64,000 nucleotides of DNA from Palleronia pelagia. GTDB taxonomy: Bacteria > Pseudomonadota > Alphaproteobacteria > Rhodobacterales > Rhodobacteraceae. Position 1 is the first letter of the stretch. Each line of letters opens with the position of its first letter. This document shows, one piece after another, positions 38,699 to 46,791 of this stretch. The translations under genes and the position numbers were made by a program. Location of the stretch: contig NZ_FOCM01000002.1 of the NCBI RefSeq assembly GCF_900110115.1, forward strand, positions 372,001-436,000, given 5' to 3'. The notes under the pieces are model-generated. The model was given only the letters and a program-made list of their open reading frames with translations, had not been told where the DNA came from and made no database searches.

Positions 38699-38794
38699 CC
38701 GCGGCCACCCCGATCACGATTTTCGGGCCGCAGGAACGCGAGCCCCGCGCTGACGTTGTCCCTTCAGATTGCAGCAAGCAAATGGAGAGACGCG

Positions 38795-38995
38795 ATGAGC
38801 GAGAACACCATCAAGGGCAAGGTCAAGGACGCGCTCGGCAAGATGAAAGAGGCCGCGGGCGACACCACCGACAATGACAAGCTGAAGGCCGAAGGCCAGG
38901 CGGACCAGGTCGAGGGCAAGGCGCAGGAAAGCGCCGGTCACGTCGAAGATGCCGTCGACACCGCGAAGGATTCGGTCACGAGCGATCGCAAGTAA
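38795..38995 (+). CDS. CsbD-family stress-response protein
   Basis: 66 residues, highly charged. The NTIKGKVKDALGKMKEAAGD start and KLKAEGQADQVEGKAQE centre are the CsbD signature. It is predicted to be a small soluble helical protein, general stress-induced in other bacteria, of unknown biochemistry. ATG 38795 follows TGGAGAG. It lies between pyrG and a periplasmic protein gene and ends before a GC-rich hairpin. Confidence 0.9.
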   Translation: MSENTIKGKVKDALGKMKEAAGDTTDNDKLKAEGQADQVEGKAQESAGHVEDAVDTAKDSVTSDRK

Positions 38996-39004
38996 AACAG
39001 CGAC

Positions 39005-39029
39005 CGGGGCCGCGCCTTGCGTGGCCCCG
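39005..39029. terminator. GC-rich hairpin after the csbD-like gene
   Basis: An 11-bp stem (CGGGGCC with its complement, one G-T wobble) and a 3-base loop start 10 bp after the stop. There is no U-tract, so termination is uncertain. Confidence 0.4.
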
Positions 39030-39088
39030 CGGTCTGAAACCAAAGGGCGGAACAGGTGTTGGGTCTTCGACCAACTTACGAGGATTCC

Positions 39089-39691
39089 ATGAACGCCCTG
39101 ATTTCCACAGCGATGATCACCACGACCCTTGCGCTGGCGACCCCTGCCTTCGCGCAGGAAACCGCGCGTCTGCGCGGCGAAGTCACGTCGACCAGCGGCG
39201 ACACCGTCACGGTGACCACCCAGGGCGGCGACAGCTATGACGTGACCCTGACCGACGACTTCAGCGTTCTGGTCTACGAGTATATCGAGATCGGCGACGT
39301 GCGGCAGGGTGATTTCCTGTCGATCCCGTCGACCGAGGGAGAGGATGGCCGCAAGGTCGCCGTCTCGATCAACGTCTTCCCCGAGGCCCTGCGCGGCACG
39401 GGGGAAGGCGAAACCGCGTGGGATCTGACCGAGGACAGCCTGATGACCAACGCCACCGTGGGCGAGGTCGTGAACGCGTCGGACGGATCGGTGATCGTGG
39501 TCAGCTACAACGGCGAGGATGAGCCGGTGCTCGTCCCCGAAGGCACCCCCATCACCGAGTTCAACATCGCCCCCGACCGCGACCTTTCCGAGGGCGACAT
39601 GGCGATCCTGTTCGTGACCCAGGAGCCCGACGGCGGGATCAGCGCGAACCTCGCGGGCGTGGCCGAAGACGGGTCACTCCCGCCCGTCTGA
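39089..39691 (+). CDS. Secreted protein of unknown function with a beta-rich domain
   Basis: 200 residues with a Sec signal peptide (NALISTAMITTTLALATPAFA, cleavage before QET). The mature part is acidic and beta-rich (GEVTSTSGDTVTVTTQGGDS, VSYNGEDEPVLVPEGT), with two similar OB-like segments, resembling DUF5666-type periplasmic proteins. ATG 39089 lies behind GAGG. No catalytic motif is visible. It stands alone between hairpins and converges on the OmpV-like gene. Confidence 0.8.
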   Translation: MNALISTAMITTTLALATPAFAQETARLRGEVTSTSGDTVTVTTQGGDSYDVTLTDDFSVLVYEYIEIGDVRQGDFLSIPSTEGEDGRKVAVSINVFPEALRGTGEGETAWDLTEDSLMTNATVGEVVNASDGSVIVVSYNGEDEPVLVPEGTPITEFNIAPDRDLSEGDMAILFVTQEPDGGISANLAGVAEDGSLPPV

Positions 39692-39713
39692 TCTTGCCCC
39701 ACCCAAGAAATGC

Positions 39714-39741
39714 AAAAAGCCGCCCAACCGGGCGGCTTTTT
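39714..39741. terminator. Bidirectional intrinsic terminator
   Basis: AAAAAGCCGCCC pairs with GGGCGGCTTTTT around AACC. Strong A and T runs make it a classic terminator for both the secreted protein gene (+) and the OmpV gene (-). Confidence 0.9.
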
Positions 39742-39762
39742 CGTTCGCGGACGATGACCGGA

Positions 39763-40584
39763 TCAGAAATCCAGCGTGATCTGGCGGGTGATACCCACGC
39801 GGATGCCGTACTGGTCGCGGTCGCCGGCCTGCACGATCGGGCTGTCGGCGGCGTCGCCGGTCAGACGGTCCCAGGTCACGGCGCCTTCGACGCCCCACTG
39901 GTCGTTGATCTCGTAGCTCGCGCCCAGCTCGACACCCGCGCTGAGGATACCACCGTCGGGATCATACGCGGTGAAGCCGCTGGTGCTGGCGGCGGCCTCG
40001 GCCGGGGTCACGCCGAAATACACGTCCGAGTACTTGCCGGACCCGACGAAGACGCGCGGCCCGACGCTCAGCGTCAGCCGGTCGCTGGGATGCACCTTGA
40101 AGTCGGCCCCAAGCTCACCGACCACGGCCTCGTGCCCGATGACGCCATAGCGCACGTCGGCGAAGGCGTCGAAATTGTAAGAACTGTAGCCCAGGCCAAG
40201 GCCCAGCTCGACCGAGGCGTCGATGTCGTTCAGGCCCGTCAGCTCGGGGTTGTCGGCATCGTCACGCTCACCGATGTAGCGGAACGATCCGCGCACGCCC
40301 AGGCCATAGCTGGGCGAGCCGTCGGCATTGCCGAACTCACGGCCGAACAGGTTGGCATAGCCCAGGCGGAAGCCGAAATCGGGCCCCACCGAGTAATCGT
40401 CGGATCCGAAATAGTCGGGGTTCACCGCGGCGCCGCCGCGCAGCGTGAAAACAAGGTTCGGGGTCGACGGCGCGGGCGCCTGGAACACCGGCTGCGGCTC
40501 GGGCGCAGGCAGGCTCAGGTCACCGGCCATGAGGGCCGAGGGGCCCATGGCAAGGGCCAGTACGGGGGCAGCGATTCGCAGCAT
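39763..40584 (-). CDS. MipA/OmpV-family outer membrane protein
   Basis: 273 residues with a signal peptide (LRIAAPVLALAMGPSALMAG). The mature part alternates beta strands and aromatic-rich turns (LRGGAAVNPDYFGSDDYSVG, GFRLGYANLF) and ends with a terminal Phe (GIRVGITRQITLDF), as outer membrane beta barrels do. MipA/OmpV proteins act as scaffolds or porin-like barrels. ATG 40584 is the start closest to a proper signal sequence. Divergent from the terB-like gene. Confidence 0.85.
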   Translation of the reverse strand: MLRIAAPVLALAMGPSALMAGDLSLPAPEPQPVFQAPAPSTPNLVFTLRGGAAVNPDYFGSDDYSVGPDFGFRLGYANLFGREFGNADGSPSYGLGVRGSFRYIGERDDADNPELTGLNDIDASVELGLGLGYSSYNFDAFADVRYGVIGHEAVVGELGADFKVHPSDRLTLSVGPRVFVGSGKYSDVYFGVTPAEAAASTSGFTAYDPDGGILSAGVELGASYEINDQWGVEGAVTWDRLTGDAADSPIVQAGDRDQYGIRVGITRQITLDF

Positions 40585-40716
40585 TGGATCGTCCAAACAC
40601 ACAAGAGTTCTGAACTACCTAGTCCCCGCACCGCGCATTGAACAGGGGCGCGCCGAATTAACACGCGAAAGTGGATGGGCTTGGCCTTCGTGCAACACGC
40701 GCCTATCTCAATCCGC

Positions 40717-41148
40717 ATGTTTGCAGATCTTCTCAAGCGCATGACCGCGCCCGAGCCCGCCCCCCTCGCCGATAGCGATTCCCGCCTGGCCCTGGCAGCG
40801 CTCCTGGTCCGTCTCGCGCGGGCCGACGGCGACTATGCCGCCGCCGAGATCGCGCGGATCGACCGCACGCTGGCCCATCGCTACGGGCTGACGGACGAGG
40901 CCGCGCAATCCCTGCGGGCCGAGGCCGAAACGCTCGAGTCCGAGGCGCCCGACACCGTCCGCTTCACCCGCGCCATAAAGGACAGCGTGGCCTACGAGGA
41001 TCGCCTGGCCGTGGTCGAGGCGCTGTGGGGTGTCGTGCTGGCCGACGGCCGGCGGGACGAGGACGAGAACGCCTTGATGCGCATGGTGGCCCCCATGCTG
41101 GGCGTCAACGACCGCGACAGCAACATGGCGCGCAAGCGCGTCGAGTAA
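40717..41148 (+). CDS. TerB-family protein
   Basis: 143 residues, all-helical. The segments LALAALLVRLARADGDY and VVEALWGVVLADGRRDEDE are the two TerB repeats with acidic residues that may bind metal ions. TerB proteins belong to tellurite-resistance and stress modules, but no other ter gene is nearby. It probably acts as a small cytoplasmic protein of unknown role. ATG 40717 gives a normal-length product; an in-frame ATG 40675 would add 14 residues. Confidence 0.85.
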   Translation: MFADLLKRMTAPEPAPLADSDSRLALAALLVRLARADGDYAAAEIARIDRTLAHRYGLTDEAAQSLRAEAETLESEAPDTVRFTRAIKDSVAYEDRLAVVEALWGVVLADGRRDEDENALMRMVAPMLGVNDRDSNMARKRVE

Positions 41149-41233
41149 CCCCGCGCGGGCCGGGCGTTGCAATCCCGGCGGATTTCCGCCCTACTGCGCC
41201 GCGACGCGCAACAGCCCGAGCCCGCCGGACCCC

Positions 41234-42001
41234 GTGACAGATACCCCCGTTTTCCAGATCCGAGACCTCCACAAGAGCTACGGCGCGCTGGAGGTCCTGA
41301 AAGGGGTCGACCTGACCGCGCCGCGCGGCCATGTCGTCTCGCTGATCGGGTCATCGGGGTCGGGCAAGTCCACCCTGCTGCGCTGCGCGAACCTGCTCGA
41401 GGACAGCCAGTCCGGCGAGATCTCGTTCGAGGGCGAGCCGGTCAAGTGGCGCGGCACCGGGGCGGACCGCAAGCCCGCCGATCCCCGGCAGGTCACCCGC
41501 ATCCGCACGAACCTGTCGATGGTGTTCCAGCAATTCAACCTGTGGGCCCATATGACCATCCTCCAAAACGTGATGGAGGCGCCGGTCACCGTGCTGCAAC
41601 GCGACCGCGCCGAGGTCGAGGAGGCCGCGCGCGGCTATCTCGCCAAGGTGGGCATCGGCGACAAGTGCGACGTCTATCCCGCGCAGCTGTCGGGCGGCCA
41701 GCAGCAGCGCGCCGCGATCGCGCGCGCCCTGTGCATGGAGCCGCGCGCGCTCTTGTTCGACGAACCCACCTCGGCGCTCGACCCCGAGCTCGAGCAGGAG
41801 GTCATCCGCGTGATCCAGGGGTTGGCCGAGGAAGGCCGCACCATGATCATCGTGACCCACGACATGGGCCTGGCCCGCGACTGCTCGGACCACGTCATCT
41901 TCCTGCACCAGGGCCGGATCGAGGAGGAAGGCGCGCCGTCCGAGCTGTTCGGCAACCCAAAAAGCGAACGCCTGCGCGGTTTCCTGTCGTCAACGTCATG
42001 A
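41234..42001 (+). CDS. Polar amino-acid ABC transporter, ATP-binding protein (HisP/GlnQ-like)
   Basis: 255 residues. Walker A GSSGSGKST, Q-loop FQQFNLWAHMT, signature LSGGQQQRAAIARAL, Walker B LLFDEPTSALDPE and the switch His in VTHDMGLA are intact. It energises import of an amino acid by the permeases encoded downstream. GTG 41234 is the likely start. Its stop overlaps the next ORF's ATG (ATGA). The order here, ATPase, unknown membrane protein, binding protein, two permeases, differs from the usual his or gln operons. Confidence 0.93.
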   Translation: MTDTPVFQIRDLHKSYGALEVLKGVDLTAPRGHVVSLIGSSGSGKSTLLRCANLLEDSQSGEISFEGEPVKWRGTGADRKPADPRQVTRIRTNLSMVFQQFNLWAHMTILQNVMEAPVTVLQRDRAEVEEAARGYLAKVGIGDKCDVYPAQLSGGQQQRAAIARALCMEPRALLFDEPTSALDPELEQEVIRVIQGLAEEGRTMIIVTHDMGLARDCSDHVIFLHQGRIEEEGAPSELFGNPKSERLRGFLSSTS

Positions 42002-42501
42002 CTCGTGGCGCCGAGACCGCGCCGCCGCGTCCGGAGCCCCTGGACAAGGAGGCGCGCCGGGCCTTTCTTCAAATGACCTATGACGAGAAATGCGGCATTG
42101 CCGCGCGATGCCGCGACCGGGCCTACCAACTGACCCGCAATTTCGTGCTGGGCGCCTTCGCCATCACCGGGTTCCTGGCGACGAATGCCGACATGGCGCT
42201 CGACACCACCCATCGGGCCGCAGGCGGAGCGGCCGTGTTGATCGTCACCGCCCTATGCCTTTTCCTCCTGCACCAATCATACCGGGTCCTCTACGCGATC
42301 CTGCAGATCGTTGCGAATCTCGAGCGCGCCGCGGGCTTCCACACGCCCGGGATATATCTCGACGGCCCGCTCTATCCCGTCGAAGCGGGATCGCCGGAGC
42401 GACTGGAGCAAGGCGACTACGACCGCCCGACCGAGTACTGGTACAAGACCGTGGTGGGCATCGCGGGGCTTCTCGTATCCATGTCCTTCGCCATTCTCTG
42501 A
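41998..42501 (+). CDS. Uncharacterised membrane protein inserted in the ABC transporter operon
   Basis: 167 residues. A charged, Pro-rich N-terminus (AETAPPRPEPLDKEARRAFL) precedes three hydrophobic segments (about 46-62, 72-93 and 147-165), with a hydrophilic loop of about 45 residues between the second and third. I do not recognise the family. It overlaps the ATPase stop by the ATGA junction, so its translation is coupled to a transport ATPase, yet it is not a canonical ABC permease. It ends before a terminator-like hairpin and the binding-protein gene. An auxiliary membrane subunit or unrelated passenger are both possible. Confidence 0.7.
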   Translation: MTRGAETAPPRPEPLDKEARRAFLQMTYDEKCGIAARCRDRAYQLTRNFVLGAFAITGFLATNADMALDTTHRAAGGAAVLIVTALCLFLLHQSYRVLYAILQIVANLERAAGFHTPGIYLDGPLYPVEAGSPERLEQGDYDRPTEYWYKTVVGIAGLLVSMSFAIL

Positions 42502-42626
42502 AAATCAGAGTACGCCGATATTCGGCCGACTGTACGCCTCGGGCGCAGAGATGCAGCATCCCGGCCGCCCCTGACCCTTAGGCAACATGCGACCGACCGC
42601 ATAAATCCTGCCCGATTTGGCCGCGA

Positions 42627-42648
42627 AAACGGCCCCGCGGGGCAGTTT
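42627..42648 (+). terminator. Terminator-like hairpin upstream of the binding-protein gene
   Basis: AAACGGCCCC pairs with GGGGCAGTTT (one mismatch, two-base loop) and is followed by a short T run (TTTCCC). It could end the ATPase transcript or attenuate read-through into the binding-protein gene. Confidence 0.55.
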
Positions 42649-42748
42649 CCCTTGGGGCACCCTTGCAAAAAACACGCATGCGCCCGATTTTGCGGCGGTC
42701 AAGGGCCGACCACAGGCCCGTCGAATCCGATCAATGGGAGATACCCGC

Positions 42749-43480
42749 ATGAAAACCATCCTGACCGCCACCGCCGCGCTTGCGCTTGGCACCGGCATGG
42801 CGTTTGCCGCCGAACACAGCGAGACCGTGCGCCTGGGCACCGAGGGCGCCTATGCCCCCTACAACTTCCTCGACGACAACGGCGAAGTCGCCGGCTTCGA
42901 GCGTCAACTGGGCGACGAACTCTGCGCGCGGGCCGAGCTGACCTGCGAGTGGGTCACCAACGACTGGGATTCGATCATCCCGAACCTGGTCTCGGGCAAC
43001 TACGACGCCATCATGGCCGGCATGTCGATCACCGACGAGCGGGACGAGGTCATCGACTTCTCCGATCCCTACACCCAGCCCGATCCGTCGGTCTACGTCT
43101 CGACCATGGACGACGTCGATGTCGAGAACGCGGTCGTCGCGGCGCAGTCCGGCACGATCCAGGCCGGCCACGTGGCCTCGATGGAGGGCGCGACCCTGGT
43201 CGAATTCGCCACCCCCGAGGAAACCGTCGCCGCCGTGCGCAACGGCGAAGCCGACGCGGTGCTGGCCGACAAGGCGTTCCTGATGCCCATCGTCGAGAAC
43301 GAATCCGAGCTGTCGGTCGTGGGGGACGATGTCCTGCTGGGCGGCGGCATCGGCATGGGCTTCCGTGAAAGCGACGGCGAACTGCGCGAGAAGTTCAACG
43401 CCGCGATCCAGTCCATGAAGGACGACGGGTCGCTGAACGCGCTGATCGAGGAATGGCTGCCCGACGGCGCGACGTTCTAA
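42749..43480 (+). CDS. Amino-acid ABC transporter periplasmic substrate-binding protein
   Basis: 243 residues with a signal peptide (KTILTATAALALGTGMAFA). The fold is class 3 SBP: VRLGTEGAYAPYNFLDDNGE, the signature GFERQLGDELCAR, and SGNYDAIMAGMSITDERDEV, DFSDPYTQPD near the hinge. These proteins bind polar amino acids; the exact ligand cannot be read. ATG 42749 lies behind GGGAGAT. It is followed by a strong hairpin before the first permease gene. Confidence 0.93.
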   Translation: MKTILTATAALALGTGMAFAAEHSETVRLGTEGAYAPYNFLDDNGEVAGFERQLGDELCARAELTCEWVTNDWDSIIPNLVSGNYDAIMAGMSITDERDEVIDFSDPYTQPDPSVYVSTMDDVDVENAVVAAQSGTIQAGHVASMEGATLVEFATPEETVAAVRNGEADAVLADKAFLMPIVENESELSVVGDDVLLGGGIGMGFRESDGELREKFNAAIQSMKDDGSLNALIEEWLPDGATF

Positions 43481-43491
43481 GATTGCCTCGC

Positions 43492-43520
43492 CCCCGGGCG
43501 CGCCATGGCTGCGCCCGGGG
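43492..43520 (+). promoter_or_regulatory. Intercistronic stem-loop between binding-protein and permease genes
   Basis: CCCCGGGCGC at 43492-43501 pairs perfectly with 43511-43520 (10 bp, 9-base loop), 11 bp after the binding-protein stop. This is the same placement as in the dctP-dctQ gap, consistent with stabilising the binding-protein message. Confidence 0.55.
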
Positions 43521-43633
43521 CATGACCGCGCCCCGACCGGGCGCCCGGCCCAGCGGGACGTCGACATGCACCGAAGCCCCACATCCCACAGCCCCGCCGC
43601 CGGACCGGCGCCGCACCACGGGCCCCGCTGAGC

Positions 43634-44503
43634 ATGTTCGCCTACTGCACCGACCCCGCATCGCTTGACGGCCTGGCCTGGCTGGCCTGCTACCTGACCA
43701 CCGGCAAGCACATGGCGTTCTACGCCTCGTTCGGCACGGTCATGCTGTTGCTGGCCATCACCGCGCCCACCGCGCTCCTGTTCGGCTTCGGCGGCGCCGT
43801 TGCGGCCCGTGCCCGCTTCCTGCCGCTGCGCATGCTAGGCAAGACCTATATCGCGATCGTCCGGTCCGTGCCCGACATCGCCTTCTTCCTGTTCTTCGTG
43901 ATCGCGCTGGACCAGGGGCTGGAATACCTGCGCCTGCTGGCGCTCTGCCCCGATTGGGACCAGCCGGTGCGACAGGGCAACGATTTCGTGGTGTGCAGCG
44001 CCGCCAAGCTGCCCTCGAACAGCGCCCCGCAATGGGTGCACGAGGTCTATGGCTTCCTGCTGGCCATGTTCACCTTCGCCATCGTCTTCGGCGCCTTCGC
44101 CGCCAACGTGCTGTTCGGCGCGATGATGGCGGTGCCGCGCGCGCAGATCGAAACCGCCGAGGCCTACGGCATGACCCGCGCCCAGACCTTCCGGCGCATC
44201 CTGGTGCCGCAGATGTGGGTCTACGCCCTGCCCGGCCTGTCGAACCTGTGGATGGTCCTGGTCAAGGCGACGCCGCTTCTGTTCCTGCTGGGGGTCGAGG
44301 ATATCGTCTACTGGGCGCGCGAGCTCGGCGGGTCGGTCACGCCGCGCTTCTCGGACTATCCCCACGGCGACTGGCGCGTCTGGTACTTCTTGGCGCTGCT
44401 GGTCTTCTACCTGCTGCTGACCCGCGTGTCCGAGATCGTGCTGGAACGGCTGATGAAACGGTTGACCTTCGGCCAGGCCACCACCGGGGGGATGGCGGCA
44501 TGA
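43634..44503 (+). CDS. Amino-acid ABC transporter permease (HisQ/HisM family)
   Basis: 289-residue inner-membrane protein with five hydrophobic segments. The coupling loop EAYGMTRAQTFRRILVPQMW is the EAA motif that contacts the ATPase. The extra hydrophilic stretch around residues 100-130 (CPDWDQPVRQGNDFV) lies in a periplasmic loop. It overlaps the next permease gene by ATGA, so the two permeases likely form a heterodimer. Confidence 0.93.
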   Translation: MFAYCTDPASLDGLAWLACYLTTGKHMAFYASFGTVMLLLAITAPTALLFGFGGAVAARARFLPLRMLGKTYIAIVRSVPDIAFFLFFVIALDQGLEYLRLLALCPDWDQPVRQGNDFVVCSAAKLPSNSAPQWVHEVYGFLLAMFTFAIVFGAFAANVLFGAMMAVPRAQIETAEAYGMTRAQTFRRILVPQMWVYALPGLSNLWMVLVKATPLLFLLGVEDIVYWARELGGSVTPRFSDYPHGDWRVWYFLALLVFYLLLTRVSEIVLERLMKRLTFGQATTGGMAA

Positions 44504-45306
44504 GCTGCGTCGAGACCATCGCCGACTACGCCCTGCGCTCGATCGGCTTCGGCGAACGGCTGCTCCCGCGCGAGGGATACACCCTCTGTCAGCAATTCAC
44601 CCTGATCGGCTCGGGGATGATCTGGAACATCTATTTCGGCGTGCTGGCGCTCTGCTCGGGCTTCGTGCTGGCCGTGGCGCTGGCGGTGGGCAAGGCGTCG
44701 GCCAACCCGCTGTTTCGCAAGCCGGCCGAATGGGTCATCTTCGTCTTCCGTGGCTCGCCGCTCTTCATCCAGTTCTTCTTCGCCTACCTGCTCTTTCTCA
44801 GCCTCAAGAACAGCTACCCGTTCTTCGGTGCCTTCACCGCTGCCTGGGCCGGGGCGCTGGTTGTGCTTTTCCTGAACACCGCCGCCTACTCGGGCGAGAT
44901 CTTCTACGGCGCGCTGCGCTCGATCCCCCGGGGCGACATGGAGGCGGCCGAGGCCTACGGCATCACCGGCTGGAACAAGTTCCGGCGCATCACCTTCCCC
45001 ACGATGCTGCGCCTGGCCTGGCCCGCCTACACGAACGAGGCGATCTTCCTGTTTCACGCCACCACGCTTGTCTTCTTCTCGGGCTTCCCTGCGTGGCAGC
45101 AACGGGGCGACGCGCTCTATTACGCGAACTACTTCGCCGACAAGACCTTCAACCCGTTCGTGCCCTACCCGATCCTGGCCTTCTACTTCATCCTGCTGAC
45201 CCTGAGCGTGGTGGGGCTGTTCGCGCTGGCCTCGCGCCGCCTGAACCGCCACCTGCCGCGCGAGGCCCGGCAGAAACTGCGCCTGCGTCCGAATTTCCTG
45301 CGCTGA
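44500..45306 (+). CDS. Amino-acid ABC transporter permease (second subunit)
   Basis: 268-residue inner-membrane protein with the EAA loop EAAEAYGITGWNKFRRITFP and GSPLFIQFFFAYLLF. Topology is like HisM/ArtM. It completes the importer with the ATPase (41234), binding protein (42749) and first permease (43634). The substrate is unknown; a polar or basic amino acid is likely from the family. Confidence 0.93.
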   Translation: MSCVETIADYALRSIGFGERLLPREGYTLCQQFTLIGSGMIWNIYFGVLALCSGFVLAVALAVGKASANPLFRKPAEWVIFVFRGSPLFIQFFFAYLLFLSLKNSYPFFGAFTAAWAGALVVLFLNTAAYSGEIFYGALRSIPRGDMEAAEAYGITGWNKFRRITFPTMLRLAWPAYTNEAIFLFHATTLVFFSGFPAWQQRGDALYYANYFADKTFNPFVPYPILAFYFILLTLSVVGLFALASRRLNRHLPREARQKLRLRPNFLR

Positions 45307-45340
45307 CGCCGGGCGCCCCGCGCGTCTGCCGCATCACTGG

Positions 45341-45376
45341 TCCTCAAATACTCCGGGGTCCGGGGCAGAGCCCCGG
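45341..45376. repeat. REP-like palindromic intergenic element
   Basis: TCCTCAAATACTCCGGGG followed by a perfect CCGGGGC-AGA-GCCCCGG hairpin (45360-45376) lies between two convergent genes. I recall near-identical intergenic elements in other Rhodobacterales genomes, so it may be a dispersed repeat that also terminates transcription. Confidence 0.6.
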
Positions 45377-45384
45377 TCCGACGC

Positions 45385-46791
45385 TCAATCGCCCAGCACC
45401 GCGCCCGGGTTCATGATGCCCGCCGGGTCCAGCGCGTCCTTGATCGCGCGCATGGCGGCCAGCTTGGCCGGATCGCCGTAGCGGCGCATCTGCTCGACCT
45501 TCAGCCGCCCGACGCCGTGCTCGGCCGAGAACGATCCGCCGCGCTCGGCCACCGCGTCGTCGACGATCCGGCGCAGGTCCGCCGCGCGGTCGCGATACTC
45601 GGCCTTCGACCGGCCCTCGGGCGGGAACAGGTTGAAATGCAGGTTGCCGTCGCCCAGGTGCCCGAAGCAGTTGATGCGCAGCTCGGCCGCGGCGTGCAGA
45701 CGTGCCCCGCACGCCTCGATGAAGCCCGGCACCTCGGACAAGGGCAGCGAGATGTCGTTCGACGCGATCGCGCCGGTGCGCTTGTTGGCCTCGGGGATTG
45801 TCTCGCGCACGGCCCAGAGCTCGTGGCGCTGCGCCTCGGACTGGGCGATGACACCGTCACTGACCTCGCCCGCCTCGAACCCGGCCTCGAACAGCCGTTC
45901 CAGCTGGCACGCCGGATCGCCCCCCTCGGGCAGGCCGAGATCCACGAGGACGCACCAGTCGGGGATATCGTCGAAGGGCTGGCGCACCGGCAGCGCGTGG
46001 TCGCGCAGGAACCGCAGCCCCTGCCCCGAGATCAGCTCGAACGCCGACACGCCGCCCATGGCCTGCGCCCGCGCCAGCAGCGACAGCGCCGCGCGGGGGC
46101 CATCCACCACCAGCATCGCCGTGCCCTCGGCGCCCGGCTGCGGGAACAGCCGCAGGCTGGCCGCCGTGATGACGCCCAGCGTCCCCTCGGCGCCGATCAG
46201 GAGGTTGCGCAGGTCGTAGCCGGTATTGTCCTTCCTCAGCCGCCGCAGCCCGTGCAGGATCGACCCGTCCGGCAGCACGGCCTCCAGCCCCAGGCAAAGA
46301 TCGCGCGCGTTGCCATAGCGCAGGACGTTCACGCCGCCCGCGTTGGTGGCCAGCAACCCGCCCATGCGCGCCGTTCCTTCCGAGGCCAGCGACAGCGGGA
46401 ACAGCCGCCCGGCGTCGCGCGCTGCCGCCTGCACGTCGGCCAGGATCGCGCCCGCCTCGGCCACCAGCACGTTCTCATCGGGATACACGGCGCGGATGGC
46501 GCGCATCCGTTCGAGGCTCAGCAGGATCGGCGCGGCGTTCGGCAGGGTCTGGCCGCCGACAAGGCCGGTGCCGCCACCCCAGGGGACCACCGCAACGCCG
46601 TGATCGCGGGCGAAGCAGATGACTTTCGCCACCTCTTCTGTGTCGCGCGGCGCGACGACGGCGCCCGCGCTGCCACGCCACGTGCCCCGCGGCTCGCTCA
46701 GGTAGGCGTCCGAGACTTCGCGCAGCGCGCCGTCGGAAAGCTGCCCAGCCAGCGCGTCGCGCAGATCGGGCGTCAGGGGACCACCGGTCAT
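45385..46791 (-). CDS. FAD-linked oxidase (GlcD / D-2-hydroxy acid dehydrogenase family)
   Basis: 468-residue VAO-fold flavoprotein. The FAD-binding PCMH domain has VVPWGGGTGLVGGQ, ATNAGGVNVLRYGNARDLCLG and GAEGTLGVITAASLRLFP. The C-terminal substrate domain carries INCFGHLGDGNLHFN and SAEHGVGRLK. Such enzymes oxidise D-2-hydroxy acids (D-lactate, glycolate, D-2-hydroxyglutarate) and pass electrons to quinone or an electron transfer flavoprotein. ATG 46791 overlaps the stop of the preceding metallo-hydrolase gene, so the two are coupled. No GlcE/GlcF partner is present, favouring a stand-alone D-2-hydroxy acid dehydrogenase. Confidence 0.9.
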   Translation of the reverse strand: MTGGPLTPDLRDALAGQLSDGALREVSDAYLSEPRGTWRGSAGAVVAPRDTEEVAKVICFARDHGVAVVPWGGGTGLVGGQTLPNAAPILLSLERMRAIRAVYPDENVLVAEAGAILADVQAAARDAGRLFPLSLASEGTARMGGLLATNAGGVNVLRYGNARDLCLGLEAVLPDGSILHGLRRLRKDNTGYDLRNLLIGAEGTLGVITAASLRLFPQPGAEGTAMLVVDGPRAALSLLARAQAMGGVSAFELISGQGLRFLRDHALPVRQPFDDIPDWCVLVDLGLPEGGDPACQLERLFEAGFEAGEVSDGVIAQSEAQRHELWAVRETIPEANKRTGAIASNDISLPLSEVPGFIEACGARLHAAAELRINCFGHLGDGNLHFNLFPPEGRSKAEYRDRAADLRRIVDDAVAERGGSFSAEHGVGRLKVEQMRRYGDPAKLAAMRAIKDALDPAGIMNPGAVLGD

